Shown piece by piece: positions 33,675 to 44,209 of a DNA stretch of 64,000 nt. Position numbers and translations under genes: made by a program. Source of the DNA: Corallococcus silvisoli (lineage in GTDB: Bacteria; Myxococcota; Myxococcia; Myxococcales; Myxococcaceae); the NCBI RefSeq assembly GCF_009909145.1, contig NZ_JAAAPJ010000001.1, positions 1-64,000 on the forward strand. Reading direction: 5' to 3'. The first letter of the stretch is position 1. Each line of letters opens with the position of its first letter. The notes below the pieces were generated by a model that ran no database searches, was not told the origin of the DNA, and was given only the letters and a program-made list of their open reading frames with translations.

Positions 33675-33731
33675 CGCTGACGCGTCAGCGGGAAGGGGCC
33701 GTGTGTCAGCGCCCCATTCCTGACGTGTCAG
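33675..33731 (+). promoter_or_regulatory. Palindromic GCTGACGYGTC elements (putative enhancer sites)
   Basis: CGCTGACGCGTCAGCG is a perfect 16-bp palindrome at 33675-33690. CTGAC-GT-GTCAG lies at 33720-33731, and a half site TGTCAGC lies between them (33704-33710). They sit about 100-155 bp upstream of the start predicted from the -24/-12 element at 33804, a normal distance for sigma-54 enhancer sites. The same core recurs near 43683 and 44166-44206. Confidence 0.5.
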
Positions 33732-33803
33732 CCGCCCGGGGCCGCGGCCCCTTCGCCGCCGCATCCCCGCGCATTTCCTCACTGTCTTCCTCCCAACATC
33801 CCC

Positions 33804-33819
33804 TGGCCCCTGGCGTGCA
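33804..33819 (+). promoter_or_regulatory. Candidate sigma-54 promoter of the OmpA / Cys-rich operon
   Basis: TGGCCCCTGGCGTGCA has the invariant GG and GC exactly ten bases apart, with TGGC and TGCA matching consensus; the middle is less typical. Transcription would begin near 33830, 47 bases before the TTG start at 33877. Confidence 0.5.
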
Positions 33820-33876
33820 ACCGCCCGCGCACCATCGCGGGCATTCCTACGCCTGCGTGTGGATGTGGAGGAACGC

Positions 33877-35646
<1,770 letters not shown>

Positions 35647-35658
35647 GGCAGACCCTTC

Positions 35659-38600
35659 ATGTTCATGACCGTGATGGATTCCCTCTTCCGGGGACAGACG
35701 GCACGCATGGCCTTGCGCGCGGGCTTCAGCGCCGCGGCCCTGTGTTCGCTGTTCCTCCTCAGCGGGTGCGAGTCGAACCCCTCGCACCCCTCCACGCCCG
35801 AGCCCGTCCTCGCGCGCCAGTCGTCGGCGCTCATGGGCGACGGCCGGCTCCAGCCCGGCGAGCAGTGCGACGACGGCAACACGGTGAGCGGGGACGGCTG
35901 TTCGTCCACCGGCACCGTGGAGCCGGGCTACCTGTGCAACGTGCCCGGCAACCCGTGCTCGCTGGCCAGCCTGTGCGGCAACAACGTCACCGACTCCGGC
36001 GAGCTGTGTGACGATGGCAACACGGTGGACAACGGCAACGGCTGTTCGGCCACGTGCGACCTGTCCCTGTGTGGCAACGGCACGTTCGACAACCGCCAGT
36101 ACCCGTCCTTCGCGCAGGAGGTCTGCGACGACGGCAACCGCTTCGAGGGCGACGGGTGCAGCCGGCAGTGCGAGGTGGAGCCCGGCTTCGCCTGCGCGGG
36201 CAGCCCCAGCCGCTGCGTGAGGGCGGGCGTGGCGGTGTTCAACACCGGCGTGGACGCGCACAACCGCCGCCTGCCCACGGGCGGGGTGGACTCGCACTGG
36301 TTCTACGCGGGCACCTCCACCGGCGCGGACACCGGCGTGCGCAACGCCAACGACTGGCCGCTGGAGATGCAGACCGCGCGCTTCATGTCGCCCAAGGGCG
36401 CGCAGACGTGCGTCTACCAGGACTTCCTCGTCCCCTCGACGACGACCATCTCCCAGTTCCGCCTGCGCCTGGCGACCTTCAATGACAACGCGTTCGACAG
36501 CGCGAAGGTGAACGGCGTGTCCGTGACCCCCGTCACCGTGAGCGAGCCTCCGGGCCAGCCCTGGCAGAAGAACATCTTCCGCGAGTTCGGCACCAGCGCC
36601 CCCTGGCACGCGGGCATCAACCGCATCGAGCTGTGCAACGAGAACGCGGCCTCGCCCCCGAACGCCTTCCGCTACCTCTTCGTGGACGCGTTCGACGACC
36701 ACTGCGGCGACGGCGTCATCTCCCCGCGCGAGGAGTGCGACGACGGCAACAGCGCCAACGGCGACGGGTGCAGCGCCACCTGCGGCATCGAGCCCGGCTA
36801 TGGCTGCGCGGGCCAGCCCAGCGCCTGCGCGAAGACGTGCGGCAACGGCAACCTGAACCCGGGCGAGCAGTGCGACGACGGCAACACCCAGGCCAACGAC
36901 GGCTGCAACGCGAGCTGCCGCGTGGAGGCCGGCTACGCCTGCCCCACGCCGGGGCAGGCCTGCGTGAAGACCTGCGGCGACGGTGTCATCAACGCCGGGG
37001 AGCAGTGCGACGACGGCAACACGTACGACTCCGACGGCTGCTCGGCGTCGTGCCGCATCGAGTCCGGCTACGCCTGCACCGGCGCCCCGTCCACCTGCGC
37101 CCCGCTGTGCGGCAACGGCGTGCTGGACCCGGGCGAGCTGTGCGACGACGGCAACACCACCCTGGGCGACGGCTGCTCCAACGCCTGCACCCTGGAGGCG
37201 GGCTACGCCTGCGCCGCGCCGGGCCAGCCCTGCGCGAAGACCTGCGGCAACGGCAACGTGGACCCCGGTGAGCAGTGCGACGACGGCAACCTCGTGTCGG
37301 GCGACGGCTGCGCCACCGAGTGCCGCGTGGAGACGGGCTACGCCTGCACCGCGCCCGCGGCGGGACCCTCCGTGTGCGCCCAGACGTGCGGCAACGGCAC
37401 CCTGGAGACGGGCGAGACCTGCGACGACGCCGCCACGCAGTCCGGCGACGGCTGCTCCAACGGCTGCCGTGTCGAGCCGGGCTGGAGCTGCTCGGGGATG
37501 CCCAGCACCTGCGTCACCCTCTGCGGCGACGGCATCCGCGCGGGCGCCGAGGCGTGCGACGACGGCAACGCCGTCAATGGCGACGGCTGCTCGACCGCGT
37601 GCGCGGTGGAGCCGGGCTGGAGCTGCCCCGCGCCCGGCACCGCGTGCTTCAACACCTGCGGCAACGGCGTGGTGGACCCCGGCGAGACGTGTGACGACGG
37701 CAACGCCGTCAACGGCGACGGCTGCACCAGCGCCTGCACGGTGGAGAGCGGCTACACGTGCAGCGGCGCGCCCAGCCTCTGCGGCACGACGTGCGGCGAC
37801 GGCATCCGCGCGGGCGCGGAGGTCTGCGACGACGGCAACCTGGTGGGCGGCGACACCTGCTCGCCGCGCTGCTTGCTGGAGGTGGGCCAGGCGTGCACCG
37901 CGTCCAACGTCTGCGAGGGGGCCTGCAACCCCAACACCCAGCTGTGCGTGGCGGCGGACGTGTGCGGCAACGGCTTCCTCGACGAGGGCGAGCAGTGCGA
38001 CGACGCCAACACCACGAACGGCGACGGCTGCGACGCGGCCTGTGGCATCGAGGCGGGTTACAGCTGCGCGGGCAGCAACCCGTCCGCGTGCGCGGTGACG
38101 TGCGGCGACGGCGTCCGCGCGGCCGCCGAGGCGTGCGACGACGGCAACACCGCGAATGGTGATGGCTGCTCGGCCACGTGCACCGTGGAGGTGGGGTCCG
38201 GCTGCAAGAACCGCGACGTGCACGTCTTCTACTCGCGGCTGGGGCGCGCGGACTGCACCAACGTGTCCAACATCAACATGCCCGTCCTCCCGCCGGGCGC
38301 GGCGCGGCCGGAGCTGACCGTGCCGGGCCGCTATCGCATGGCCTATGTCTCCGGCGCGGTGCAGTACTCCGGCGGCGCGTCCTGGCACCCCGGCATCCTC
38401 GGGGCGCAGTCCAACCCCGGCACGGGCGTGCAGGGCTTCTCGCTGGGCTACAGCCAGCCCGCGTACGCCTCCTTCCAGGAGGCCGTGGCGCAGGGCTTCG
38501 GCAAGCGCCGGGACTTCGACGCGGCCTCGGGTGACGTGCGCGTGGCGCTCATCGACGTCGACTGCGCGAACGGGAACAACTCCGACACGGAGGTCATCTA

Positions 38601-39528
38601 CCGCGTGGACGCGCTGTCCATCTGCCAGCGGCTGCCCGCCATCACCCACCCGACGCAGGGCGGCGGCACGGGGCCGGACATCGGCGGCACCGCGTCCCCG
38701 GGCGCGTCCGTGTCCGTCTACGTGGATGGCTCCCCGACGCCCGCGTGCACCGCCATCGCGGACGACCGCGGCCAGTGGACGTGCACGCTCTCCGGTGTGG
38801 CGGATGGCGACCACTCGGCCACCGTCACCTCCACGGTGCTGGGCGCCACGGAGCACGGGACGCCGGTGGACTTCGTGCTCGGCCAGGAGCCCGCGCCCCA
38901 GGCCCCGGTCATCGCGGGCCCCACGGCGAACAGCACCGTGAACACCGCCACGCCCGCCATCTCCGGCACCGGCCAGCCCGGCAGCCAGGTGACGGTGCGC
39001 GAAGGCACCACGGTCCTCTGCACCGCCACCGTCGACGCGGCGGGCGCCTGGAGCTGCGTGCCCACGGCGCCGCTGGCGCAGGGCCCGCACGCCGTGACGG
39101 CGACGGCGGAGACCCCGTTCGGTGGGACCAGCCCCGTGTCCAATACCCTGCCGTTCATCGTGGACACCCAGGCCCCCGAGACCTTCATCGTGAAGGGCCC
39201 GGCGCCCACCACCTCCAGCCGCACGGCGGAGTTCGAGTACGGCTCCTCCGACGCGGACGCGACGTTCCAGTGCAGCCTGGATGGGGGCCCCTGGGTCCCG
39301 TGCCAGGACCGCTACACCGTGGCGCCAGGGGAGCACACCCTGCGCGTGCGCGCGGTGGACGGGGTAGGCAACACGGATACCTCGCCCGCGGAGCACACGT
39401 GGACGGTGACGAACACGCGCGCCCTCGCGGGTGGCGGGTGCAGCGCCGCGCCGGATGCCTCCTGGCTGGCCCTCCTGGGCCTCCTGGGGGTGCCGGGGCT
39501 GCGCCGCCGTCGGCGACAGGTCGCATAG
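35659..39528 (+). CDS. Cys-rich DUF4215 repeat surface protein with MYXO-CTERM (TraA-like architecture)
   Basis: 1289 residues. The N-terminus carries a lipobox-like LLSGC (Cys38). I count 14 Cys-rich repeats of the form CDDGN...GDGCS. Between repeats 3 and 4 (about residues 195-350) lies a beta-sandwich-like insert (GGVDSHWFYAG, FDSAKVNGVSV, WHAGINRIELCNENA) resembling ligand-binding domains of secreted proteins. After the repeats come a unique domain (about 850-990) and three Ig-like or Big-type domains (about 995-1255). The end, GGGCSAAPDASWLALLGLLG then RRRRR, is a MYXO-CTERM sorting signal that anchors proteins at the cell surface. TraA, the outer-membrane exchange receptor, combines a variable lectin-like domain, Cys-rich repeats and MYXO-CTERM; this protein shares the plan but is longer. 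Confidence 0.85.
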   Translation: MFMTVMDSLFRGQTARMALRAGFSAAALCSLFLLSGCESNPSHPSTPEPVLARQSSALMGDGRLQPGEQCDDGNTVSGDGCSSTGTVEPGYLCNVPGNPCSLASLCGNNVTDSGELCDDGNTVDNGNGCSATCDLSLCGNGTFDNRQYPSFAQEVCDDGNRFEGDGCSRQCEVEPGFACAGSPSRCVRAGVAVFNTGVDAHNRRLPTGGVDSHWFYAGTSTGADTGVRNANDWPLEMQTARFMSPKGAQTCVYQDFLVPSTTTISQFRLRLATFNDNAFDSAKVNGVSVTPVTVSEPPGQPWQKNIFREFGTSAPWHAGINRIELCNENAASPPNAFRYLFVDAFDDHCGDGVISPREECDDGNSANGDGCSATCGIEPGYGCAGQPSACAKTCGNGNLNPGEQCDDGNTQANDGCNASCRVEAGYACPTPGQACVKTCGDGVINAGEQCDDGNTYDSDGCSASCRIESGYACTGAPSTCAPLCGNGVLDPGELCDDGNTTLGDGCSNACTLEAGYACAAPGQPCAKTCGNGNVDPGEQCDDGNLVSGDGCATECRVETGYACTAPAAGPSVCAQTCGNGTLETGETCDDAATQSGDGCSNGCRVEPGWSCSGMPSTCVTLCGDGIRAGAEACDDGNAVNGDGCSTACAVEPGWSCPAPGTACFNTCGNGVVDPGETCDDGNAVNGDGCTSACTVESGYTCSGAPSLCGTTCGDGIRAGAEVCDDGNLVGGDTCSPRCLLEVGQACTASNVCEGACNPNTQLCVAADVCGNGFLDEGEQCDDANTTNGDGCDAACGIEAGYSCAGSNPSACAVTCGDGVRAAAEACDDGNTANGDGCSATCTVEVGSGCKNRDVHVFYSRLGRADCTNVSNINMPVLPPGAARPELTVPGRYRMAYVSGAVQYSGGASWHPGILGAQSNPGTGVQGFSLGYSQPAYASFQEAVAQGFGKRRDFDAASGDVRVALIDVDCANGNNSDTEVIYRVDALSICQRLPAITHPTQGGGTGPDIGGTASPGASVSVYVDGSPTPACTAIADDRGQWTCTLSGVADGDHSATVTSTVLGATEHGTPVDFVLGQEPAPQAPVIAGPTANSTVNTATPAISGTGQPGSQVTVREGTTVLCTATVDAAGAWSCVPTAPLAQGPHAVTATAETPFGGTSPVSNTLPFIVDTQAPETFIVKGPAPTTSSRTAEFEYGSSDADATFQCSLDGGPWVPCQDRYTVAPGEHTLRVRAVDGVGNTDTSPAEHTWTVTNTRALAGGGCSAAPDASWLALLGLLGVPGLRRRRRQVA

Positions 39529-39543
39529 CGTCTCGCGGAGACC

Positions 39544-39610
39544 GCCGGAGGGGTTGCCCGAGTCCCCCTGGGGGCGCCCCCTCGCCCCCTTCCATGGGCA
39601 CCCTTCCGGC
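39544..39610 (+). terminator. Long imperfect hairpin between the Cys-rich gene and kinase 2
   Basis: GCCGGAGGGGTTGCCC (39544-39559) pairs with GGGCACCCTTCCGGC (39596-39610), leaving one mismatch and one bulge. The loop holds the palindrome GGGGGCGCCCCC. It starts 15 bp after the stop at 39528 and ends 41 bp before the kinase GTG, so it could end the operon or attenuate the kinase gene. Confidence 0.4.
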
Positions 39611-39651
39611 GGTGCTCCCGCGTTCCCCGGCCTTCCCCGTATGCTCCGTCC

Positions 39652-42600
39652 GTGCACGGGGCAGGCCATCAGGAGTCGTATGAGGAGGAGGTCCTCCTCG
39701 CGCTGGACGAAGGGCTCTTGTCCTCCGATGAGGCGGCGGCCCTGCGCGAGGAAGCCCTCCGCCTTCACCGCGGGCCCCTGGAGCTCCTGAAGGAGCGAGG
39801 CCGGCTGACGGAGCACACCCTGGACCTCTTGCGGCAGGACCTGGGCCGGGGTCGCACGGACCGGGGGGGCGCCATCGAGGCTCCGACGCTGTCGTCCTCG
39901 CCCCCGTCGGCGCTGGCCGCGGAGGCGGTGCCCTCCTTCCCGGTGCCCGGCTGGGACCGCTACGAGCCGGTGCGCTTCCTGGGGCAGGGCGGCATGGGGC
40001 AGGTGTTCCTGGCCTATGACCCGCTGCTGCGCCGCAACGTGGCCCTCAAGTTCGTGCGCGACGGGGACCCGGAGCTGGCCCGCCGCTTCCTGTCGGAGGC
40101 CCGGGCCCAGGCCCGCGTGCGCCACGAGCGCGTGTGCGAGGTCTACGAAGTGGGCGAGGTGCGTGGGCAGGCCTTCATCGCCATGCGCTACGTGGAGGGC
40201 CCGTCGCTGGGGCACCTCTCCAACACGCTCACGCTGGAGCAGCGGGTGTGGGTGCTGTGCCAGGCCGCGGAGGGCGTGCACGCGGCGCACCGCGTGGGGC
40301 TGGTCCACCGCGACCTGAAGCCCGGCAACATCCTGGTGGAGCGCACGGAGGACGGCGGCTTCCTGCCGTTCGTGATGGACTTCGGACTCGCGCGGGACTG
40401 GCGCGAACAGGGCGCCAACCCGAACGCCATCCTGGGCACGCCGCACTACATGCCGCCGGAGCAGGCCCGGGGCGAGGGCCACCGGCTGGACCGCCGCGCG
40501 GACGTCTACGCGCTGGGCGCGACGCTGTACGCGCTGCTCACCGGGCAGCCGCCCTTCACCGGCGACACGGAGAAGCAGGTCCTCGCGCGGCTCCAATCCG
40601 AAGCGCCGCTGCGCCCGTGCGCCCTGGAGCCGAACATCCCGGAGGACCTGGAGGCCATCGTCCTCAAGTGCCTGGAGAAGGAGCGGGCCCTCCGCTACGA
40701 CTCCGTGCGCTCCTTCACCGAGGACCTGGAGCGCTTCCTGTCGGGCGAGCCCGTGCGCGCGCGCCACGGGGCGCGCTACTGGCTGCGCAAGAAGGTCCGC
40801 AAGCACCGCGCGCTGCTGGCGCTGGGCGGCGTGGTGGTCGCGGTGGTGGCCGGAGCGCTCACGCAGGCGGAGCTGGCGCGCGCCGAGGTGGCGGAGCGCG
40901 AGCGGCTGGCCCGGGCGTTCACCGAGCGCGTGGAGCGCATCGAGTCCTCCGCGCGCTACTCCGCCCTGTCGCGCCTGCACGACACGCGCGAGGACCGGAA
41001 GGCCCTGCGCGCGAGCATGGCCTCGCTGGAGGAGGAGATCCGCCGCGCGGGCGTGCAGGCGGAGGGGCCCGGGCAGTACGCGCTGGGTCGCGCCCTCTTC
41101 GCGCTGGATGACCTGGACGGCGCCCGGACCCGGCTGGAGTCCGCGTGGGCGCTGGGCTACCGCGAGCCCCGCGTGGCGTGGGCGCTGGCGCAGGTGCTGG
41201 GCCACCTCTACCGCGAACAGCTGCTGCTGGACGTGGAGCGCCGGGCCCCCGAGCAGCGCGAGGCCCGCCTGAAGGAGCTGAACGGACGCTACCGCGACCC
41301 CGCGCTCGCGTACCTGCGTCAGGCGGAGGGGCCGGACGTGCCGGCGCCGCCCTCGTTCGTGCAGGCCCTGTTCGCCTTCTACGAGGACCGCCCGGAGGAG
41401 GCGCTGGCCCTGCTGGACGCGCCCGGAACGCAGGCGCCGTGGTTCTACGAAGCGCCGCTCTTGCGCGGCGACATCCTGCTCGCGCGAGCCATGCGCCGGT
41501 GGAATGGCGGCGACCGCGCGGGCTCGCAGGCGGACCTGGCGCTGAGCCGCGAGGCGTACTCCGCCGCGGTCGCCACCGCGGAGAGCCAGCCCGTCGTGCA
41601 CTCGGTGCTGGGCCGGCTGGAGCTGGCCGCGCTGGTGATGGAGCTGTACGGCGAGGGCCATGTCCTGCCGCACTACGAGCGCGGCCTGGAGGCGCTGTCG
41701 CGCGCGCTCGCCGCCGCGCCGGACCACGCGCGCTCGCTGGTGCTGGTGGCGCGCTTCCACCGCCGGCTCGCGGAGCAGCGCATCATCCAGGGCGGGGAGG
41801 GCGTGGAGGCGCTCCTGGAGAAGGCCCTGGCCGCGCTCGGCGCCGCGGAGGCCGTGGCCACGACGAGCGACCGCGTCCCGCTGGAGCGGGCCCTCACGTA
41901 CCGGCTGTGGGCGCGCCACCAGCTGATGCACGGACAGGATCCGCGCGAGCAGTTCCGGCTCGCCGTCGCCGCCTTCGAACAGCTGCGCCCCGAGGAGCGC
42001 GACTACGCCTACCACGCCAACCTGGGCCTCACGTGGCAGGGGCAGGCGGACGCGGAGGCCGCGCGCGGCGGGGACGTGCTGCCCCTGCTGGACAAGGCCA
42101 TCGACGCGTACCAGGCGGCCCTCAAGCTGAGCGAGCAGCAGCCCTACACGTGGATCAACCTGGGGGTCGCGTACCGCAAGCGGGCCGACGCGCCGGACGC
42201 CCCCGACGCGGCGGGGGACCTGCGCCGCGCGAACAGCGCGCTGACCCGGGCCCTGTCCCTCAACCCGGACAACTTCGGGGCCTGCTTCAACGGCGCGGAG
42301 GTGGCCGAACAGCTCGCGCGCGCCCGCTACCTGAAGGGCGAGGACGTGGGCGTGGACCTGGAGCGCGCCCTGTCGCTGTACCGGCAGGGGCTGGCGCTCA
42401 ACGCGAAGCAGCCCGCGCTCCACAACGCCCTGGGCTCCGCGGTGTTCTGGCAGGCGGAGCTGCGCGCGGAGGAGGGCGGGGACACGAAGGCCCTGCTCGA
42501 CGAGGCGAGGGCGTCCTTCGAGCGGGCCCGCGCCCTGGCGCCCACGCAGGGCTTCGCCTTCAACAACCTGGGGGAGTGGGAGGTCTTCCGCGCGGAGCTG

Positions 42601-43194
42601 CTGCTGGAGAAGGGCGCGGACCCGGGGACCGCGCTGCGCGCCGCGGTGGACGACTACTCGGAGGCGCTGAAGCGGCTGCCAGACGACGCGGACCTGCTGG
42701 CGAACCTGGGCAAGGCGTGGGTGCGTCAGGCGCAGTGGGCGCTGCTCCAGGGGCGCGACCCCGCGGCGGACCTCACGAAGGCGGACACGGCGCTGAGCCG
42801 GGCGCGCGAACTCAACCCCCGGCTGGGCAATGCGTGGCGCTACCTGGCGGAGGCCGACAGCCTCCGGGCGCGCTGGACGGCGCGTGGCCACGGCGAGGCG
42901 GAGGGGGACTTCGCGCGCGCGGCCCAGTCCTTCGAGGAGGCCCTGAAGCGCGACCCCCGGCTGGAGTACCGGCTGGCGGCGGCGGACCTCCACGGCGCGT
43001 GGGCCCGGTGGCGCCTGGGCGAGGGGCGGGACGCGACCGCCGGGGTGGCGCGGGGGCTGGAGCTGGCTGAAGCGGTGGTGGCGGCCCGTCCCCGGTGGGT
43101 CCGGGCTCGCGAGGTGAGGGACGGTCTGCTGAAGCTCCGCGACGGCGCGCGCGCCCCGGTGCGGGAGCGCGCGGCGGACGCCCGGGAGCCTTGA
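39652..43194 (+). CDS. Ser/Thr protein kinase with TM helix and TPR tail (kinase 2)
   Basis: 1180 residues, a paralogue of kinase 1 along its whole length. The helical N-terminal domain (ALDEGLLSSDEAAALREEAL) is followed by the kinase domain with GQGGMG (111-116), Lys133, HRDLKPGN (219-226) and DFG (243-245), all intact. A transmembrane helix is predicted at about 386-404. The rest is TPR-like helical repeats, for example NPDNFGACFNGAEVAEQLARARYL. The GTG at 39652 starts just ahead of the domain shared with kinase 1. Its stop is 7 bp from the end of the convergent small gene, repeating the layout of module 1 (kinase 1 and the lipoprotein). Confidence 0.88.
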   Translation: MHGAGHQESYEEEVLLALDEGLLSSDEAAALREEALRLHRGPLELLKERGRLTEHTLDLLRQDLGRGRTDRGGAIEAPTLSSSPPSALAAEAVPSFPVPGWDRYEPVRFLGQGGMGQVFLAYDPLLRRNVALKFVRDGDPELARRFLSEARAQARVRHERVCEVYEVGEVRGQAFIAMRYVEGPSLGHLSNTLTLEQRVWVLCQAAEGVHAAHRVGLVHRDLKPGNILVERTEDGGFLPFVMDFGLARDWREQGANPNAILGTPHYMPPEQARGEGHRLDRRADVYALGATLYALLTGQPPFTGDTEKQVLARLQSEAPLRPCALEPNIPEDLEAIVLKCLEKERALRYDSVRSFTEDLERFLSGEPVRARHGARYWLRKKVRKHRALLALGGVVVAVVAGALTQAELARAEVAERERLARAFTERVERIESSARYSALSRLHDTREDRKALRASMASLEEEIRRAGVQAEGPGQYALGRALFALDDLDGARTRLESAWALGYREPRVAWALAQVLGHLYREQLLLDVERRAPEQREARLKELNGRYRDPALAYLRQAEGPDVPAPPSFVQALFAFYEDRPEEALALLDAPGTQAPWFYEAPLLRGDILLARAMRRWNGGDRAGSQADLALSREAYSAAVATAESQPVVHSVLGRLELAALVMELYGEGHVLPHYERGLEALSRALAAAPDHARSLVLVARFHRRLAEQRIIQGGEGVEALLEKALAALGAAEAVATTSDRVPLERALTYRLWARHQLMHGQDPREQFRLAVAAFEQLRPEERDYAYHANLGLTWQGQADAEAARGGDVLPLLDKAIDAYQAALKLSEQQPYTWINLGVAYRKRADAPDAPDAAGDLRRANSALTRALSLNPDNFGACFNGAEVAEQLARARYLKGEDVGVDLERALSLYRQGLALNAKQPALHNALGSAVFWQAELRAEEGGDTKALLDEARASFERARALAPTQGFAFNNLGEWEVFRAELLLEKGADPGTALRAAVDDYSEALKRLPDDADLLANLGKAWVRQAQWALLQGRDPAADLTKADTALSRARELNPRLGNAWRYLAEADSLRARWTARGHGEAEGDFARAAQSFEEALKRDPRLEYRLAAADLHGAWARWRLGEGRDATAGVARGLELAEAVVAARPRWVRAREVRDGLLKLRDGARAPVRERAADAREP

Positions 43195-43201
43195 GCACGG
43201 C

Positions 43202-43561
43202 CTACCGGAGGAACTCCTCCGGCGGATCGCTGGTCACCTCGATGCCGCCGTTCTTCCGGTCCCGCTCGTGGGGGTGGGCGCGCGCGGCGTCCTCCTTCGC
43301 GCCATCGCGGGTCTCCACGTCGAAGAGGTAGGGGCCCCGGCGCGCGGTGGGGGAGACGGTCAGCGGGTCCGTCCGCAGGATGTGGCCGCCCAGGCTGTAC
43401 GGGCCCGTCGTGGTGAAGCACGAGCCGATCGGGAACGTGATGGTGGCGCTGGCGGTGGGGCCGGCGCCCAGCTCGAAGACGACCTCGTCGCCATGCTTCA
43501 CTTCCCGGCCCGGGTCGTAGGTGATGGGGGTCGCCGATACATCGATGGTGATGGTTGCCAT
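43202..43561 (-). CDS. Small cupredoxin-like beta protein, tandem copy A
   Basis: 119 residues from the ATG at 43561. It is a likely beta-sandwich: ATITIDVSATPITYDPG, EVKHGDEVVFELG, SATITFPIGSCFTTTGPYSLGG, ending GGIEVTSDPPEEFLR. A highly charged insert rich in His/Arg (HPHERDRKNGG) precedes the last strand. It has no signal peptide from this start, although the frame is open 36 codons upstream. Copy B (43702-44061) is a clear paralogue. Strand order and the closing EVT motif resemble the lipoprotein at 6555. No function is known; cupredoxin-like is a fold guess. Confidence 0.65.
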   Translation of the reverse strand: MATITIDVSATPITYDPGREVKHGDEVVFELGAGPTASATITFPIGSCFTTTGPYSLGGHILRTDPLTVSPTARRGPYLFDVETRDGAKEDAARAHPHERDRKNGGIEVTSDPPEEFLR

Positions 43562-43576
43562 GGTGCACCCGAGCAT

Positions 43577-43592
43577 TGCAGCGCCCGTACCA
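43577..43592 (-). promoter_or_regulatory. Candidate sigma-54 promoter of copy A
   Basis: On the minus strand TGGTACGGGCGCTGCA matches TGGCACG-N4-TTGC(A/T) with two changes and correct GG/GC spacing. The predicted start (about 43566) is only 5 bases before the ATG, which is odd and weakens the call. The + strand stretch GCGCCCGTAC at 43581-43590 is half of a perfect 10-bp inverted repeat with 43605-43614. Confidence 0.45.
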
Positions 43593-43652
43593 GCGAGGAT
43601 GCCAGTACGGGCGCCGGGTGCTTCAAAGGTGCGGCAGGTGACACGGGCGCCC

Positions 43653-43693
43653 GGACGCGTCAATGGCACGTCACGGTCCGGGGCTGACGTGTC
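43653..43693 (-). promoter_or_regulatory. GACGYGTC elements upstream of copy A
   Basis: GCTGACGTGTC at 43683-43693 and GGACGCGTC at 43653-43661 repeat the core of the palindromes at 33675 and 44166. They lie about 90-125 bp upstream of the predicted start of copy A, between copy A and the stop of copy B. Confidence 0.4.
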
Positions 43694-43701
43694 GGGCCCG
43701 C

Positions 43702-44061
43702 CTAGCGGAGGAACTCCGTCGGCGGGTCACTGGTCACTTCGATGCCGCCGTTCTTCCGGTCCCACTCATGGCGGTGGTTCGCCCGGGTGTTCAGCTCCCG
43801 GTCATCGTTGGAGACCACGTCGAAGTCGTAGGTGCCTCGCGGCGCCGTGGCGGAGACGGTCAACGGCGACGTCGCCAGGGTGGCGCCTCCCAGGTCGTAC
43901 GGGCCGGGCGTGGTGAGGCAGTTGCCGCGGGGGAACGTCACCGTGGCGCTGAGGAGGGTGGCGGTGCCCAGGGTGAAGACCACCGTGTCGCCGTGCTTCA
44001 CCTCCGGGCCGGGGAGATAGGTGACGGGGGTCGTGGAGATATCAATGGTGATGTTTGCCAT
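43702..44061 (-). CDS. Small cupredoxin-like beta protein, tandem copy B
   Basis: 119 residues, the same length and strand order as copy A: ANITIDISTTPVTYLPG, EVKHGDTVVFTLG, TVTFPRGNCLTTPGPYDLGG, then WDRKNGGIEVTSDPPTEFLR. The two are tandem duplicates; the differences are scattered, so the duplication is not very recent. It lies immediately downstream of activator 2 on the same strand, 148 bp from that stop, as the lipoprotein lies downstream of activator 1. The ATG at 44061 is chosen to match copy A; an in-frame ATG at 44100 would add 13 residues. Confidence 0.65.
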   Translation of the reverse strand: MANITIDISTTPVTYLPGPEVKHGDTVVFTLGTATLLSATVTFPRGNCLTTPGPYDLGGATLATSPLTVSATAPRGTYDFDVVSNDDRELNTRANHRHEWDRKNGGIEVTSDPPTEFLR

Positions 44062-44076
44062 GGTGCCCCCGAGCAT

Positions 44077-44092
44077 TGCAGCGCCCGTACCA
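44077..44092 (-). promoter_or_regulatory. Candidate sigma-54 promoter of copy B
   Basis: The 16-base element TGGTACGGGCGCTGCA is identical to that of copy A, within a roughly 30-base leader that differs at only two positions. The predicted start is about 44066, again 5 bases before the ATG. It shares CTGC in the -12 box with the promoter at 6505. Confidence 0.45.
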
Positions 44093-44125
44093 GAGCGCAT
44101 GCTTTTACGGCGCCCCTGCGTGTTT

Positions 44126-44206
44126 CATGCGTGAGACACGCATGAGACAGGTGATACATGTCCACTGACGTGTCAGTGACACGTCACCGACCAGGGCTGA
44201 CGCGTC
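44126..44206. promoter_or_regulatory. Cluster of palindromes between activator 2 and copy B
   Basis: Two perfect inverted repeats are present. CATGCGTG-AGA-CACGCATG lies at 44126-44144. TGACGTGTC / GACACGTCA, separated by AGT, lies at 44166-44186. A further GCTGACGCGTC lies at 44196-44206. Relative to the predicted start of copy B they lie at about -60 to -78, -100 to -120 and -130 to -140, a typical enhancer arrangement for a sigma-54 promoter. Activator 2, encoded directly upstream, is the obvious candidate binder. Confidence 0.55.
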
Positions 44207-44209
44207 GGA

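Noticed and set aside
35845..38200. DNA repeat or assembly artefact in the Cys-rich gene
   Set aside because: The repeats are protein-level (CDDGN...GDGC) with diverged codons and a continuous frame, normal for DUF4215 proteins.
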